From: Sphingobacterium oryzagri
GTDB lineage: Bacteria; Bacteroidota; Bacteroidia; Sphingobacteriales; Sphingobacteriaceae
Length of the DNA stretch: 64,000 bases
Assembly: GCF_028736175.1 (NCBI RefSeq)
Contig: NZ_CP117880.1
Span: 806,001 to 870,000, forward strand
Reading direction: 5' to 3'
Shown here: one piece after another, positions 1 through 6,998 of the stretch
How positions within the stretch are numbered: position 1 is the stretch's first letter
Layout of the letters: each line of letters starts with the position of its first letter
Made by a program: the position numbers and the translations under genes
Notes under the pieces: model-generated
What the model was told of the DNA's origin: nothing
Seen by the model: only the letters and a program-made list of their open reading frames with translations
The model's database searches: none

Positions 1-657
1 GTGTCCTTCATGTGATTCGATTTTACCGGTAATCATATCACGCGTGATAATACCACGTGCATGACCATCAATTTTCACCAAATCCAACATTTCATGGCGC
101 GTGTATGATTGCACTTTACCTTTTTTGATCTGGCGGTTTAGCGCAGAGTAAGCGCCCAATAATAATTGTTGTCCCGTTTGACCACGTGCGTAGAAGGTAC
201 GGGAAACCTGTGCTCCACCAAATGAACGGTTGTCTAACAAACCGCCGTATTCGCGTGCGAAAGGAACACCTTGCGCCACACATTGGTCGATAATGTTTAC
301 CGACACTTCCGCCAAACGATAAACGTTTGCTTCACGCGCGCGGTAGTCACCACCTTTGATCGTATCGTAGAACAAACGGAATACAGAGTCACCATCATTC
401 TGGTAGTTTTTTGCAGCATTGATACCACCCTGAGCCGCAATAGAGTGCGCACGACGTGGTGAATCTTGGTAACAAAATGTTTTCACATTGTAACCTAGTT
501 CTGCTAATGAAGCGGCTGCAGAAGCACCCGCCAAACCTGTGCCCACAACCAAGATGGTGAACTTACGTTTGTTGGCTGGGTTAACCAGCTTCATTTCAAA
601 TTTATGTTTTGACCATTTCTCGGCTAATGGGCCTGCTGGTACTTTTGAATCTAACAT
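1..657 (-). CDS. sdhA: Succinate dehydrogenase/fumarate reductase flavoprotein subunit, N-terminal part
   Basis: This is the catalytic FAD subunit of complex II, which oxidises succinate to fumarate at the cytoplasmic face of the membrane. I translated the minus strand from the ATG at 657; 219 codons stay open to the window edge, so the C-terminal part is missing. The N-terminus begins [15 protein letters not shown], followed by a dinucleotide-binding stretch ([19 protein letters not shown]) and the flavinylation motif region [16 protein letters not shown], then [19 protein letters not shown]. This long-leader form is typical of Bacteroidota type-B enzymes. It lies 46 bp downstream of sdhC on the same strand, so the two are surely cotranscribed; sdhB is expected just outside the window. 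The family assignment is firm; the direction of the reaction in vivo is inferred. Confidence 0.95.
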   Translation of the reverse strand, partial: MLDSKVPAGPLAEKWSKHKFEMKLVNPANKRKFTILVVGTGLAGASAAASLAELGYNVKTFCYQDSPRRAHSIAAQGGINAAKNYQNDGDSVFRLFYDTIKGGDYRAREANVYRLAEVSVNIIDQCVAQGVPFAREYGGLLDNRSFGGAQVSRTFYARGQTGQQLLLGAYSALNRQIKKGKVQSYTRHEMLDLVKIDGHARGIITRDMITGKIESHEGH

Positions 658-703
658 AGTAAATACTTTATATTTAGTAGATATGTCTAGGATATCTTAA
701 ATA

Positions 704-1477
704 TTATTTAACAAAATAGAAATATAATGGCATGAGTGCAAAGCCGATCGGGATGATTACCCCGAATCCCCAAACACCGATAAATTCGATAATGGGTACG
801 TATCTTCTGTGTGAAAGACCGATCGTTTGGAATGCCGATTTAAAGCCATGAATAAGGTGGAAGGACAAGGCTGCCATGGCTAGCAAGTAAAAACCAACCA
901 AGAATGGATTTTGAAAAGCAAAGTCCACTTGTTTGTAAAGGTCGCGCGCTTTGATGGTTTCCACACCATTTTCCGTGGTTTCCTGATAATCTGTGAAGTC
1001 AGACGCTTCCAATACGGTCGACGTTGTTTTGCCTGTCGATAGATCCGTTTGGTACTCAATATACGGTACTTGATCATTGTGATACTTCCACCAGAAGTTT
1101 TGCATGTGTGTTGCGATGAACACTAAAAGAACGGTGCCTAAAATTCCCATGTTGCGGGAATTCCATGTACTGTTCGATTTTCCGTCGAACTTTTCATAGT
1201 TTACAGGGCGTGCAGCCTTGTTTTTGATCGTCAAAACCAGCGCATACACCGCGTGGATGATGATTGATGCATAAAGTAGATACGAAACTACTTTGATCGG
1301 CGGAAAATGCGTCATAAAATACGCATAGTTGTTGAAGGCGTAACCCTCGTCGTTTTTAAATAGGCTCAAGTTACCAATCAGGTGAACTATCAGGAACGTA
1401 CATAGAAAAATTCCCGTTAAGCTCATGATCAGTTTTCTTCCCAGCGAAGAACTTAAAACTGGCTTTGAATTACTCAT
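704..1477 (-). CDS. sdhC: Succinate dehydrogenase cytochrome b subunit (type B, di-haem)
   Basis: Membrane anchor of complex II that passes electrons to menaquinone through haem b. The 257-residue protein has five hydrophobic helices (about residues 15-36, 58-80, 108-130, 190-215, 228-255). Conserved histidines lie in helix contexts HLIGN (His32), IIIHAVYAL, ATHMQNFW and SFHLIHGF, as expected for di-haem type-B anchors. It is the first gene of the sdhC-sdhA unit. A TAGATTTG element 27 bp upstream fits a Bacteroidota -7 box. Length and helix count match the family. Confidence 0.95.
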   Translation of the reverse strand: MSNSKPVLSSSLGRKLIMSLTGIFLCTFLIVHLIGNLSLFKNDEGYAFNNYAYFMTHFPPIKVVSYLLYASIIIHAVYALVLTIKNKAARPVNYEKFDGKSNSTWNSRNMGILGTVLLVFIATHMQNFWWKYHNDQVPYIEYQTDLSTGKTTSTVLEASDFTDYQETTENGVETIKARDLYKQVDFAFQNPFLVGFYLLAMAALSFHLIHGFKSAFQTIGLSHRRYVPIIEFIGVWGFGVIIPIGFALMPLYFYFVK

Positions 1478-1503
1478 TATCCTTGATTTTTTATATTGAT
1501 TCG

Positions 1504-1511
1504 CAAATCTA
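1504..1511 (-). promoter_or_regulatory. Putative -7 element of the sdhC promoter
   Basis: Read on the minus strand the sequence is TAGATTTG, an exact match to the Bacteroidota -7 consensus TAnnTTTG, 27 bp before the sdhC start. A TTG that could serve as the -33 element lies about 22 bp upstream, slightly longer spacing than usual. Position and motif are seen; function is inferred. Confidence 0.45.
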
Positions 1512-1580
1512 TTTATTTGTTAACAGAAATCTGACAATAGACAATAAAATCGAACAATTTAGAACAATTCTAATCAAAAA

Positions 1581-1617
1581 AAGGGCTATGTCTTTTTCTT
1601 CGACATAGCCCTTTTTT
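1581..1617 (-). terminator. Intrinsic terminator after the outer-membrane protein gene
   Basis: A perfect 10-bp stem, GGGCTATGTC (1583-1592) with GACATAGCCC (1602-1611), is flanked by an A-run on the left and a T-run on the right. It therefore works in both directions. It sits just after the stop of the minus-strand gene at 1637-2218 and shields the sdhC promoter from read-through. Confidence 0.85.
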
Positions 1618-1636
1618 GTTGTTTTTTTTATGATTT

Positions 1637-2218
1637 CTATAAAAATGCAAACCCAACACCGATAGTCCACATTCTGATTTTTTGGTTATAGTCTGGACTT
1701 TCATTTAAGTCTGTTAGTCCATGCTCGTAACGTAGATCAACGGTAAACTTGCTGATATCAGCACCGATACCGCCAATAATTCCGGTAGATGTGCGTTTAT
1801 AACGATCCCAATCTGTTGTAAAGTTTACCTTACCATCCTGTGCGAAAGAGAATACCGGACCAGCCTGAATTCTGAATCCTATTGGGCCTAAGCCGATTTT
1901 CGTCCCTAATAAAACCGGTACATCAAAACTCCGAAAGGTTGCTTCACCGCTTTCTCCGGCAACATCGGTCTCTGCTCCTACCTTTTTACTGGCGTAGTAG
2001 GCTTCAGGCTGTACGTGGAATCCCGCGATACCAACGCGTCCCCAAGCACCTAATTGAAATCCTGTTCTGGTGTCGGAATTGAAAAACCTGCCTTCAGAGC
2101 TTAGGCTTGAGAAGCCCAATGCACCCTTAACACCTAGTTTGAAAGTAGGCAATAACTGCGCTTGCGTCATGCTTACAACAAAAACCAAACAAATTAATGT
2201 AAGTAGAGATTTTTTCAT
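1637..2218 (-). CDS. Outer-membrane beta-barrel protein (PorT/OMP_b-brl type)
   Basis: A 193-residue secreted protein. The first 20 residues (MKKSLLTLICLVFVVSMTQA) form a Sec signal peptide cleaved before Gln. The rest is rich in Gly and alternating aromatic/hydrophobic residues, ending in a terminal strand (TIGVGFAFL) with a C-terminal aromatic pattern, as in small eight-stranded barrels common in Bacteroidota. No enzymatic motif is visible, so substrate or role is unknown. It is a single-gene unit: its own terminator follows and a divergent operon starts 62 bp upstream. Confidence 0.8.
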   Translation of the reverse strand: MKKSLLTLICLVFVVSMTQAQLLPTFKLGVKGALGFSSLSSEGRFFNSDTRTGFQLGAWGRVGIAGFHVQPEAYYASKKVGAETDVAGESGEATFRSFDVPVLLGTKIGLGPIGFRIQAGPVFSFAQDGKVNFTTDWDRYKRTSTGIIGGIGADISKFTVDLRYEHGLTDLNESPDYNQKIRMWTIGVGFAFL

Positions 2219-2280
2219 GTGGAAAATATTTGTTTATTTTAATACGCTACAATAATAACACAAATTTTTAGAAAACGTTT

Positions 2281-2496
2281 ATGAGTATACTAAAAATATC
2301 CGCTACCGACTGGGAAACACTTCGTGTGAAACTGCTCAGAAAATACAACCATTTGAGCGAGGAGGACTTGGCTTATACGGAAGGTGAGGAAGAAGCGCTA
2401 TTGGTAAGATTGTCCAAAAGACTGCGGCGTAACAAAGATTACGTTTTATTTACCCTGGCCAAGGAGTTGTCCAATTTAAGTTCTAATAGGCTGTAA
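2281..2496 (+). CDS. CsbD-like small protein
   Basis: A 71-residue charged protein whose pattern (DWETLRVKLLRKYNHLSEED, then Glu-rich, then RLSKRLRRNKD) follows the CsbD stress-protein family: a Trp-containing helix, the L(T/S)xxDL motif, an EGxxxxL segment and a final helix. CsbD members are general-stress proteins of unknown biochemical role. It is the first gene of an operon: csaA starts 3 bp after its stop and tadA follows. The fold assignment rests on pattern similarity and is moderately sure. Confidence 0.7.
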   Translation: MSILKISATDWETLRVKLLRKYNHLSEEDLAYTEGEEEALLVRLSKRLRRNKDYVLFTLAKELSNLSSNRL

Positions 2497-2499
2497 CTT

Positions 2500-2841
2500 A
2501 TGGAGGATTTAATTTCATGGGGCGATTTTGAAAAGGTTGATTTGCGGGTAGGGACGGTGATCGAAGTCGCTGACTTTTTGAAAGCGCGTAAACCTGCCTA
2601 TCAGCTGCGTATAGATTTTGGGGAAACGATAGGGATCTTAAAATCCAGTGCGCAGATTACGCATCATTACAGCAAGGAGCAACTTGTCGGGCGGCAGGTT
2701 GTTGCCGTTGTTAATTTTCCTAAAAAGCAGATTGCAGATTTTATGTCGGAGTGTTTGGTCACCGGTTTCGCTGATGAAGATGGCAATATCGTGTTGACCG
2801 CTGTGGAACGTTTACTGCCTAACGGCGCAAAATTGATGTAA
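2500..2841 (+). CDS. csaA: tRNA-binding OB-fold protein CsaA
   Basis: A 113-residue protein made of a single EMAP/Arc1p-type tRNA-binding OB domain. Diagnostic pieces are DLRVGTVIEVADF at the N-terminus, LRIDFGETIG in the middle, GRQVVAVVNFPKKQIADFMS and the C-terminal SECLVTGFAD. CsaA binds tRNA and was described as an export-related chaperone in Bacillus; its actual role in Bacteroidota is not established. The gene sits in a tight operon between a CsbD-like gene and tadA (1 bp gap). The tadA neighbour, a tRNA modifier, agrees with a tRNA-linked role. Confidence 0.9.
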   Translation: MEDLISWGDFEKVDLRVGTVIEVADFLKARKPAYQLRIDFGETIGILKSSAQITHHYSKEQLVGRQVVAVVNFPKKQIADFMSECLVTGFADEDGNIVLTAVERLLPNGAKLM

Positions 2842-2842
2842 G

Positions 2843-3313
2843 ATGCGTGTTTATAATTTTGAGGATGGCGGCGAGACCGATGTTCCCGTCGACGAGCTGT
2901 ACATGCGCGAAGCATTAAAGTTAGCGCAGGTCGCATATCAGGAAGATGAAGTGCCTATCGGCGCAATTATCGTAGCCCAGGGAAAGATTATTGGTAAAGG
3001 CTATAATCTTACCGAGCGCTTGCATGATGTAACGGCGCATGCGGAAATGCAGGCTTTTACGGCTGCATCAAACTTTATGGGCGGCAAATATTTGAAAGAT
3101 TGCACGCTCTACGTAACGGTAGAGCCCTGTGTGATGTGCGCGGGTGCGTCGTATTGGGCGCAAATCTCGCGAATTGTTTATGGCACGGCCGATGAAAAGC
3201 GTGGCGCAGCGAAATATGGTAGCCTTTATCACCCGAAAACGGAAGTCGTTTCCGGTGTTTTAGCGGCAGACTGCGCCGCCTTGATTCAATCATTTTTTCG
3301 TAATAAAAGATAA
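2843..3313 (+). CDS. tadA: tRNA-specific adenosine deaminase
   Basis: Deaminates adenosine 34 to inosine in the tRNAArg(ACG) anticodon, allowing decoding of several Arg codons. The 156-residue protein has the zinc cytidine/adenosine deaminase signature: HAEMQA (His ligand and proton-shuttling Glu) near residue 61 and PCVMCAGA (two Cys ligands) near residue 92. The start at 2843 gives about 20 residues before the usual MREALKLAQ helix; an internal ATG just before that helix is an alternative. It follows csaA by 1 bp, so it is translationally linked. Confidence 0.95.
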   Translation: MRVYNFEDGGETDVPVDELYMREALKLAQVAYQEDEVPIGAIIVAQGKIIGKGYNLTERLHDVTAHAEMQAFTAASNFMGGKYLKDCTLYVTVEPCVMCAGASYWAQISRIVYGTADEKRGAAKYGSLYHPKTEVVSGVLAADCAALIQSFFRNKR

Positions 3314-3406
3314 TAAAACCCGTAATTTCATCGTCTTTGAAAACAGAAGGTGGGTTGAAATTGTTATATTCGTGGTATTAAATTATATAATAAAAATATA
3401 AATATT

Positions 3407-4015
3407 ATGGCATTTGAATTAGAAGCATTACCGTACGCAAGTGATGCGTTAGAACCACACATCGATAAAGACACCATGGAAATTCACCATGATCGTCACC
3501 ACCAGGCTTATGTTGATAATTTAAACAAAGCGATCGCTGGTACAGATGCTGAGCAATTATCCTTAGAAGAGATCAATAAAAACATTTCTAAATATCCTGC
3601 TGCTGTTCGTAACAACGGAGGCGGTCACTTTAATCACCAATTGTTTTGGTCTGTTTTGGGACCAAATGCTGGTGGCGAGCCTACAGGCGAATTGGCGGAA
3701 GCTATCACGTCAACTTTCGGTTCGTTTGCTGAGTTGAAAACACAATTGCAAAATGCGGGCGCGACACGTTTCGGTTCGGGTTGGGCTTGGTTGATCGTGA
3801 AAACTGATGGTCAACTAGCGGTTACTTCTACGCCAAATCAGGACAATCCATTGATGGATGTGGCTGAAGTGCAAGGCACACCGATCTTGGGTATTGACGT
3901 GTGGGAGCACGCTTATTATTTGAAATACCAAAATAAGCGTCCGGCCTACCTTGATGCCGTTTTCAATGTGATCAATTGGGATGCCGTTGCAAAACGTTTC
4001 CAGGAAGCAAAATAA
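3407..4015 (+). CDS. Superoxide dismutase (Fe/Mn type)
   Basis: A 202-residue cytosolic enzyme that dismutates superoxide. The N-terminal [20 protein letters not shown] is followed by the first metal ligand in [16 protein letters not shown], the second in [11 protein letters not shown], and the last two in [15 protein letters not shown] (Asp and His). These four ligands are all present. Residue context does not let me decide between Fe and Mn with certainty, so no symbol is given. It is monocistronic; a large stem followed by a T-run downstream may end its transcript. Confidence 0.95.
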   Translation: MAFELEALPYASDALEPHIDKDTMEIHHDRHHQAYVDNLNKAIAGTDAEQLSLEEINKNISKYPAAVRNNGGGHFNHQLFWSVLGPNAGGEPTGELAEAITSTFGSFAELKTQLQNAGATRFGSGWAWLIVKTDGQLAVTSTPNQDNPLMDVAEVQGTPILGIDVWEHAYYLKYQNKRPAYLDAVFNVINWDAVAKRFQEAK

Positions 4016-4052
4016 TAGCTCGTCGGTCATAATTTTGATCGATTGTTAGATT

Positions 4053-4138
4053 CGCGTCATTACCTGCATAATGCCCTTTTCAGTGTTAAACTATCCATGC
4101 TGTACGAGGTCAAATGCTATGTAATGACGCGTTTTTTA
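4053..4138 (+). terminator. Possible large-loop terminator between the SOD gene and msrA
   Basis: CGCGTCATTAC (4053-4063) is perfectly complementary to GTAATGACGCG (4121-4131), giving an 11-bp stem. The right arm is followed at once by GTTTTTTATA. A second short helix (GCAT with ATGC) stacks inside. The enclosed loop is about 57 nt, unusual for an intrinsic terminator but compatible with a branched structure. It lies just before msrA and argues against an msrA start at the ATG 4114, which would lie inside it. Confidence 0.5.
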
Positions 4139-4149
4139 TACGTAAACTG

Positions 4150-4839
4150 ATGATGATGATGAGAATGAGATTGCAGCATGTATTTACCCTGATTATGGGC
4201 TTTTTATTTCTGGCAGCCTGCGCACAGTCGAACGGCGAAGCCAATGCACGCGCGCTGGACGCGGATTTGATGGCGAAATTGCCCAAGCGAAATACGGCCG
4301 CTACGGATACGGCTACGTTTGGCGCCGGTTGTTTTTGGTGTGTGGAAGCACAATTTGCTACGCTGAAAGGTGTGACTGCCGTAATTTCCGGTTATTCTGG
4401 TGGAAAAAAAGCAAATCCGACTTACAGTCAGGTTTCTTCTGGCCGATCGGGCCATGCAGAGGTTATTCAGGTGGTGTATGACACGGCTACTATTTCGTAC
4501 GACGAGTTGTTGGAAGCGTTCTTTTTATCGCACGACCCGACGCAACTCGATCGTCAGGGCAATGATGTGGGGCCACAATACCGATCGGTTATTTTTGCAC
4601 ACAGCAAAGCGCAATATGATAAGAGTTTGTATTATATCGATAAGCTAAACCAGGCGGGTGTTTACAAAAGTAAAATCGTTACGGCTGTGGAGCCTTTTAA
4701 AGCGTTTTACAAAGCGGAGGATTACCATCAGGAATATTATGCAAAAAATGGACAGGAGGCTTATTGTGTGTATGTTATTAAACCGAAAATGGAGAAGTTT
4801 CGGAAAGTGTTTAAAGATAAGTTGAAAGCGGAAAAATAA
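4150..4839 (+). CDS. msrA: Peptide-methionine (S)-S-oxide reductase, lipoprotein
   Basis: Repairs oxidised methionine (S-sulfoxide) in proteins. The catalytic motif GAGCFWCVEAQF is present, followed by the family segments SGYSGG, PTYSQVSSGRSGHAE, DPTQLDRQGNDVGPQYRS and the C-terminal half. A signal peptide with lipobox LAAC places the enzyme on the periplasmic side as a lipoprotein. I chose the ATG at 4150, within a run of four ATG codons, because it puts the lipid Cys at residue 24; an upstream ATG at 4114 would lengthen the leader and lie within a terminator-like structure. Placed beside SOD, it fits oxidative-stress defence of the envelope. A C-terminal Cys (EAYCVYVI) may resolve the disulfide. 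Confidence 0.93.
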   Translation: MMMMRMRLQHVFTLIMGFLFLAACAQSNGEANARALDADLMAKLPKRNTAATDTATFGAGCFWCVEAQFATLKGVTAVISGYSGGKKANPTYSQVSSGRSGHAEVIQVVYDTATISYDELLEAFFLSHDPTQLDRQGNDVGPQYRSVIFAHSKAQYDKSLYYIDKLNQAGVYKSKIVTAVEPFKAFYKAEDYHQEYYAKNGQEAYCVYVIKPKMEKFRKVFKDKLKAEK

Positions 4840-4844
4840 AGCGA

Positions 4845-4877
4845 TCAAAAAAGGGTTGTCGAACCAAGACAACCCTT
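4845..4877 (-). terminator. Intrinsic terminator of recA
   Basis: A perfect 10-bp stem AAGGGTTGTC (4851-4860) with GACAACCCTT (4868-4877). The T-run is on the minus-strand side (plus-strand AAAAAA at 4847-4852), so it terminates recA; for msrA, which converges here, the hairpin lacks a T-tract. Confidence 0.85.
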
Positions 4878-4908
4878 CACAGCATATTGATAAACCTTAT
4901 TATTAATA

Positions 4909-5931
4909 TTAGCTTTCAAGTGCAGCTTGCTGATCCAAATCAACGCCGCTTACTTCGGCTCTGATCTTGGCTTCCAGCTCATCGCTTAAATCAGGGTTAT
5001 CCAGCAATAATGATTTTACGGCGTCACGGCCCTGACCCAATTTGGTATCGCCATAGCTAAACCAGGATCCTGCTTTTTTAACGATGCCGTATTCTACACC
5101 TAAGTCGATGATTTCCCCAACTTTGGAGATGCCTTCACCAAACATGATGTCAAACTCAGCAATACGGAACGGTGGAGCTACTTTATTTTTTACAATTTTC
5201 ACTTTCACGCGGTTACCCGATACCTCGTCGGAATCTTTAATCTGCGAAGTACGTCGGATATCCAACCGAACGGAGGCATAAAATTTAAGCGCATTACCAC
5301 CGGTAGTCGTTTCCGGGTTTCCAAACATAACACCGATTTTCTCCCGCAATTGGTTGATGAAAATACAGCAACAGTTCGTTTTGGAAATGGTACCAGTCAA
5401 CTTACGTAAAGCTTGTGACATCAAACGTGCTTGTAAGCCCATTTTAGAATCGCCCATTTCGCCTTCAATCTCGCCTTTTGGTACAAGAGCGGCCACCGAG
5501 TCGATTACGATCACATCGATAGCGCCGGAACGGATCAAATTGTCCGCTATTTCCAAGGCCTGCTCACCATTATCTGGCTGTGAAATCAAAAGATTTTCGA
5601 CATCCACACCAAGTTTTTGAGCATAATATTTATCGAAAGCATGTTCCGCATCGATTACGGCTGCGATACCGCCTTTCTTTTGTGCTTCAGCAACGATATG
5701 CGTCGCTAACGTGGTTTTACCAGAAGATTCAGGGCCATAGATCTCGATAATACGGCCTTTTGGCACACCACCAATACCTAGAGCAATATCCAAACCTAGT
5801 GAGCCCGTTGATATGGCTTCGATTGGTTCTACGGCAGAGTCTCCCAATTTCATGATCGTACCCTTACCATACGATTTCTCTAATTTATCTAAAGTAAGTT
5901 GTAGCGCTTTTAATTTATCTGCGTTGCTCAT
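4909..5931 (-). CDS. recA: Recombinase RecA
   Basis: DNA strand-exchange ATPase for homologous recombination and SOS induction. The 340-residue protein has Walker [10 protein letters not shown] (residues 66-74), Walker B region ([10 protein letters not shown]), the L1 stretch, and the L2 signature [20 protein letters not shown] with [15 protein letters not shown] following. The C-terminal tail is short and moderately acidic. A consensus promoter lies 20 bp upstream (TTTG-N18-TAATTTTG). I saw no clear LexA-type palindrome at this promoter. Confidence 0.98.
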   Translation of the reverse strand: MSNADKLKALQLTLDKLEKSYGKGTIMKLGDSAVEPIEAISTGSLGLDIALGIGGVPKGRIIEIYGPESSGKTTLATHIVAEAQKKGGIAAVIDAEHAFDKYYAQKLGVDVENLLISQPDNGEQALEIADNLIRSGAIDVIVIDSVAALVPKGEIEGEMGDSKMGLQARLMSQALRKLTGTISKTNCCCIFINQLREKIGVMFGNPETTTGGNALKFYASVRLDIRRTSQIKDSDEVSGNRVKVKIVKNKVAPPFRIAEFDIMFGEGISKVGEIIDLGVEYGIVKKAGSWFSYGDTKLGQGRDAVKSLLLDNPDLSDELEAKIRAEVSGVDLDQQAALES

Positions 5932-5950
5932 ATTTTTAGTATTTACGATT

Positions 5951-5980
5951 CAAAATTACAATTAATTTTTAGATTCCAAA
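5951..5980 (-). promoter_or_regulatory. recA promoter
   Basis: On the minus strand, TTTG (5980-5977), 18 bp, then TAATTTTG (5958-5951). Both elements match the Bacteroidota primary sigma factor consensus. The expected start of transcription is about 15 bp before the recA ATG, giving a very short leader. Confidence 0.65.
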
Positions 5981-5999
5981 ATTTATTTTACTAATAATG

Positions 6000-6674
6000 T
6001 TAGTTTTTTATAGCTATTGATCCAGCTGTCTGTCCTTGATAGGTCTTTTCGAAATATTTACAGAAATACGTGATCGGACAAATCTCGCATTTCGGCTTCC
6101 GTGCCAGACAGATATAGCGACCATGCAAAATAAGCCAGTGATGCGCTATAGCAATCGTCTCTTCCGGTAAAAATTTGACCAGTTGCTTTTCGACCGCTAG
6201 TGGCGTGCTGGCGCGCGAAGTGAGCCCCAGGCGATTACTCACGCGGAAAACGTGTGTATCTACAGCCATTGCCGGCTTGTGGTACACCACCGAAGAAATC
6301 ACATTGGCTGTTTTGCGGCCTACGCCGGGCAACTTGACAAGATCTTCGACTTTTTCGGGCACTTCTCCTTTAAATTCTTGCAGGAGTTTTTGCGCCATGC
6401 CCACCAGATGTTTTGCTTTATTATTGGGGTAGCTTACCGATCGAATGTAAGTAAAGACTTCTTCGGCTGTGCTGGCGGCCAGTGATTCCACATCGGGAAA
6501 CTTGTCGAAAAGTGCTGGTGTCACCTGATTGATGCGTTTATCAGTGCACTGTGCAGACAGGATAACTGCGACGAGCAGTTCAAAGGGATTGCTATAGTTT
6601 AACTCGGTTTGAGCGTCAGGATTATGCGTTGAAAAATACGTGACAAATTCTTGATATCTCTCTTTTTTTAACAT
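6000..6674 (-). CDS. nth: Endonuclease III
   Basis: Base-excision repair glycosylase/AP lyase that removes oxidised pyrimidines. The helix-hairpin-helix LPGVGRKTANVI carries the catalytic Lys, the catalytic Asp lies in AVDTHVFRVSNRLGL, and the C-terminal iron-sulfur loop C-x6-C-x2-C-x5-C is complete (CLARKPKCEICPITYFC). I placed the start at ATG 6674 (MLKKERYQEF); an upstream TTG at 6680 is possible but coincides with the -7 promoter element. The protein is about 224 residues, normal for the family. It is the gene upstream of recA on the same strand but recA has its own promoter. Confidence 0.96.
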   Translation of the reverse strand: MLKKERYQEFVTYFSTHNPDAQTELNYSNPFELLVAVILSAQCTDKRINQVTPALFDKFPDVESLAASTAEEVFTYIRSVSYPNNKAKHLVGMAQKLLQEFKGEVPEKVEDLVKLPGVGRKTANVISSVVYHKPAMAVDTHVFRVSNRLGLTSRASTPLAVEKQLVKFLPEETIAIAHHWLILHGRYICLARKPKCEICPITYFCKYFEKTYQGQTAGSIAIKN

Positions 6675-6677
6675 AAA

Positions 6678-6710
6678 CAAAGATATTCAAAAACTCCCTA
6701 AAAAAACAAA
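6678..6710 (-). promoter_or_regulatory. nth promoter abutting the start codon
   Basis: Minus strand TTTG (6710-6707), 21 bp, TATCTTTG (6685-6678), then TTT and the nth ATG. With the usual 4-7 nt between the -7 element and the start of transcription, the mRNA would begin at or within a few bases of the ATG, i.e. leaderless or nearly so. The TTTG also forms part of the terminator stem of the upstream gene. Confidence 0.5.
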
Positions 6711-6735
6711 GTCTCTAATGTTGTTAGAGACTTTG
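6700..6735 (-). terminator. Intrinsic terminator of the small gene upstream of nth
   Basis: A perfect 12-bp stem CAAAGTCTCTAA (6707-6718) with TTAGAGACTTTG (6724-6735), followed on the minus strand by a seven-T run. It lies 6 bp after the stop of the minus-strand small gene. Confidence 0.85.
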
Positions 6736-6740
6736 CCATG

Positions 6741-6926
6741 TTACTTCGTTAAGCTTTTCGAGTAGTTTAAAATATGCTCGACCGTTTTAGCGCTTGGTGC
6801 TTTTACCAATTTTGTTAAACTGGATTTTAGATTTTCTTCCAATATTTCATCGATTTTATCCAGCATTGCACCCTTCGTTTCGCTTAATTGTGTATCATGT
6901 TCATCTTGTGTAAAGTATTCTACCAT
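6741..6926 (-). CDS. Small helical protein of unknown function
   Basis: About 61 residues from ATG 6926 (MVEYFTQDEHDTQLSETKG), predicted to be almost entirely helical with mixed charge; no signal peptide, Cys or known motif. An upstream ATG at 6962 would add 12 residues (MRFIGINKNKTL). It is followed closely by a strong terminator, supporting expression as a real gene. The S8 protease gene ends 72 bp upstream on the same strand, so the two could share a transcript. I do not recognise the family. Confidence 0.6.
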   Translation of the reverse strand: MVEYFTQDEHDTQLSETKGAMLDKIDEILEENLKSSLTKLVKAPSAKTVEHILNYSKSLTK

Positions 6927-6998
6927 AAGCGTTTTGTTTTTATTGATACCTATAAAACGCAAGATAGAAATATATATTATATCATATTTAACATTTTT

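Noticed and set aside
5932..5999. SOS (LexA) box in the recA promoter
   Set aside because: No convincing palindrome is visible in the 68-bp gap beyond the promoter elements.
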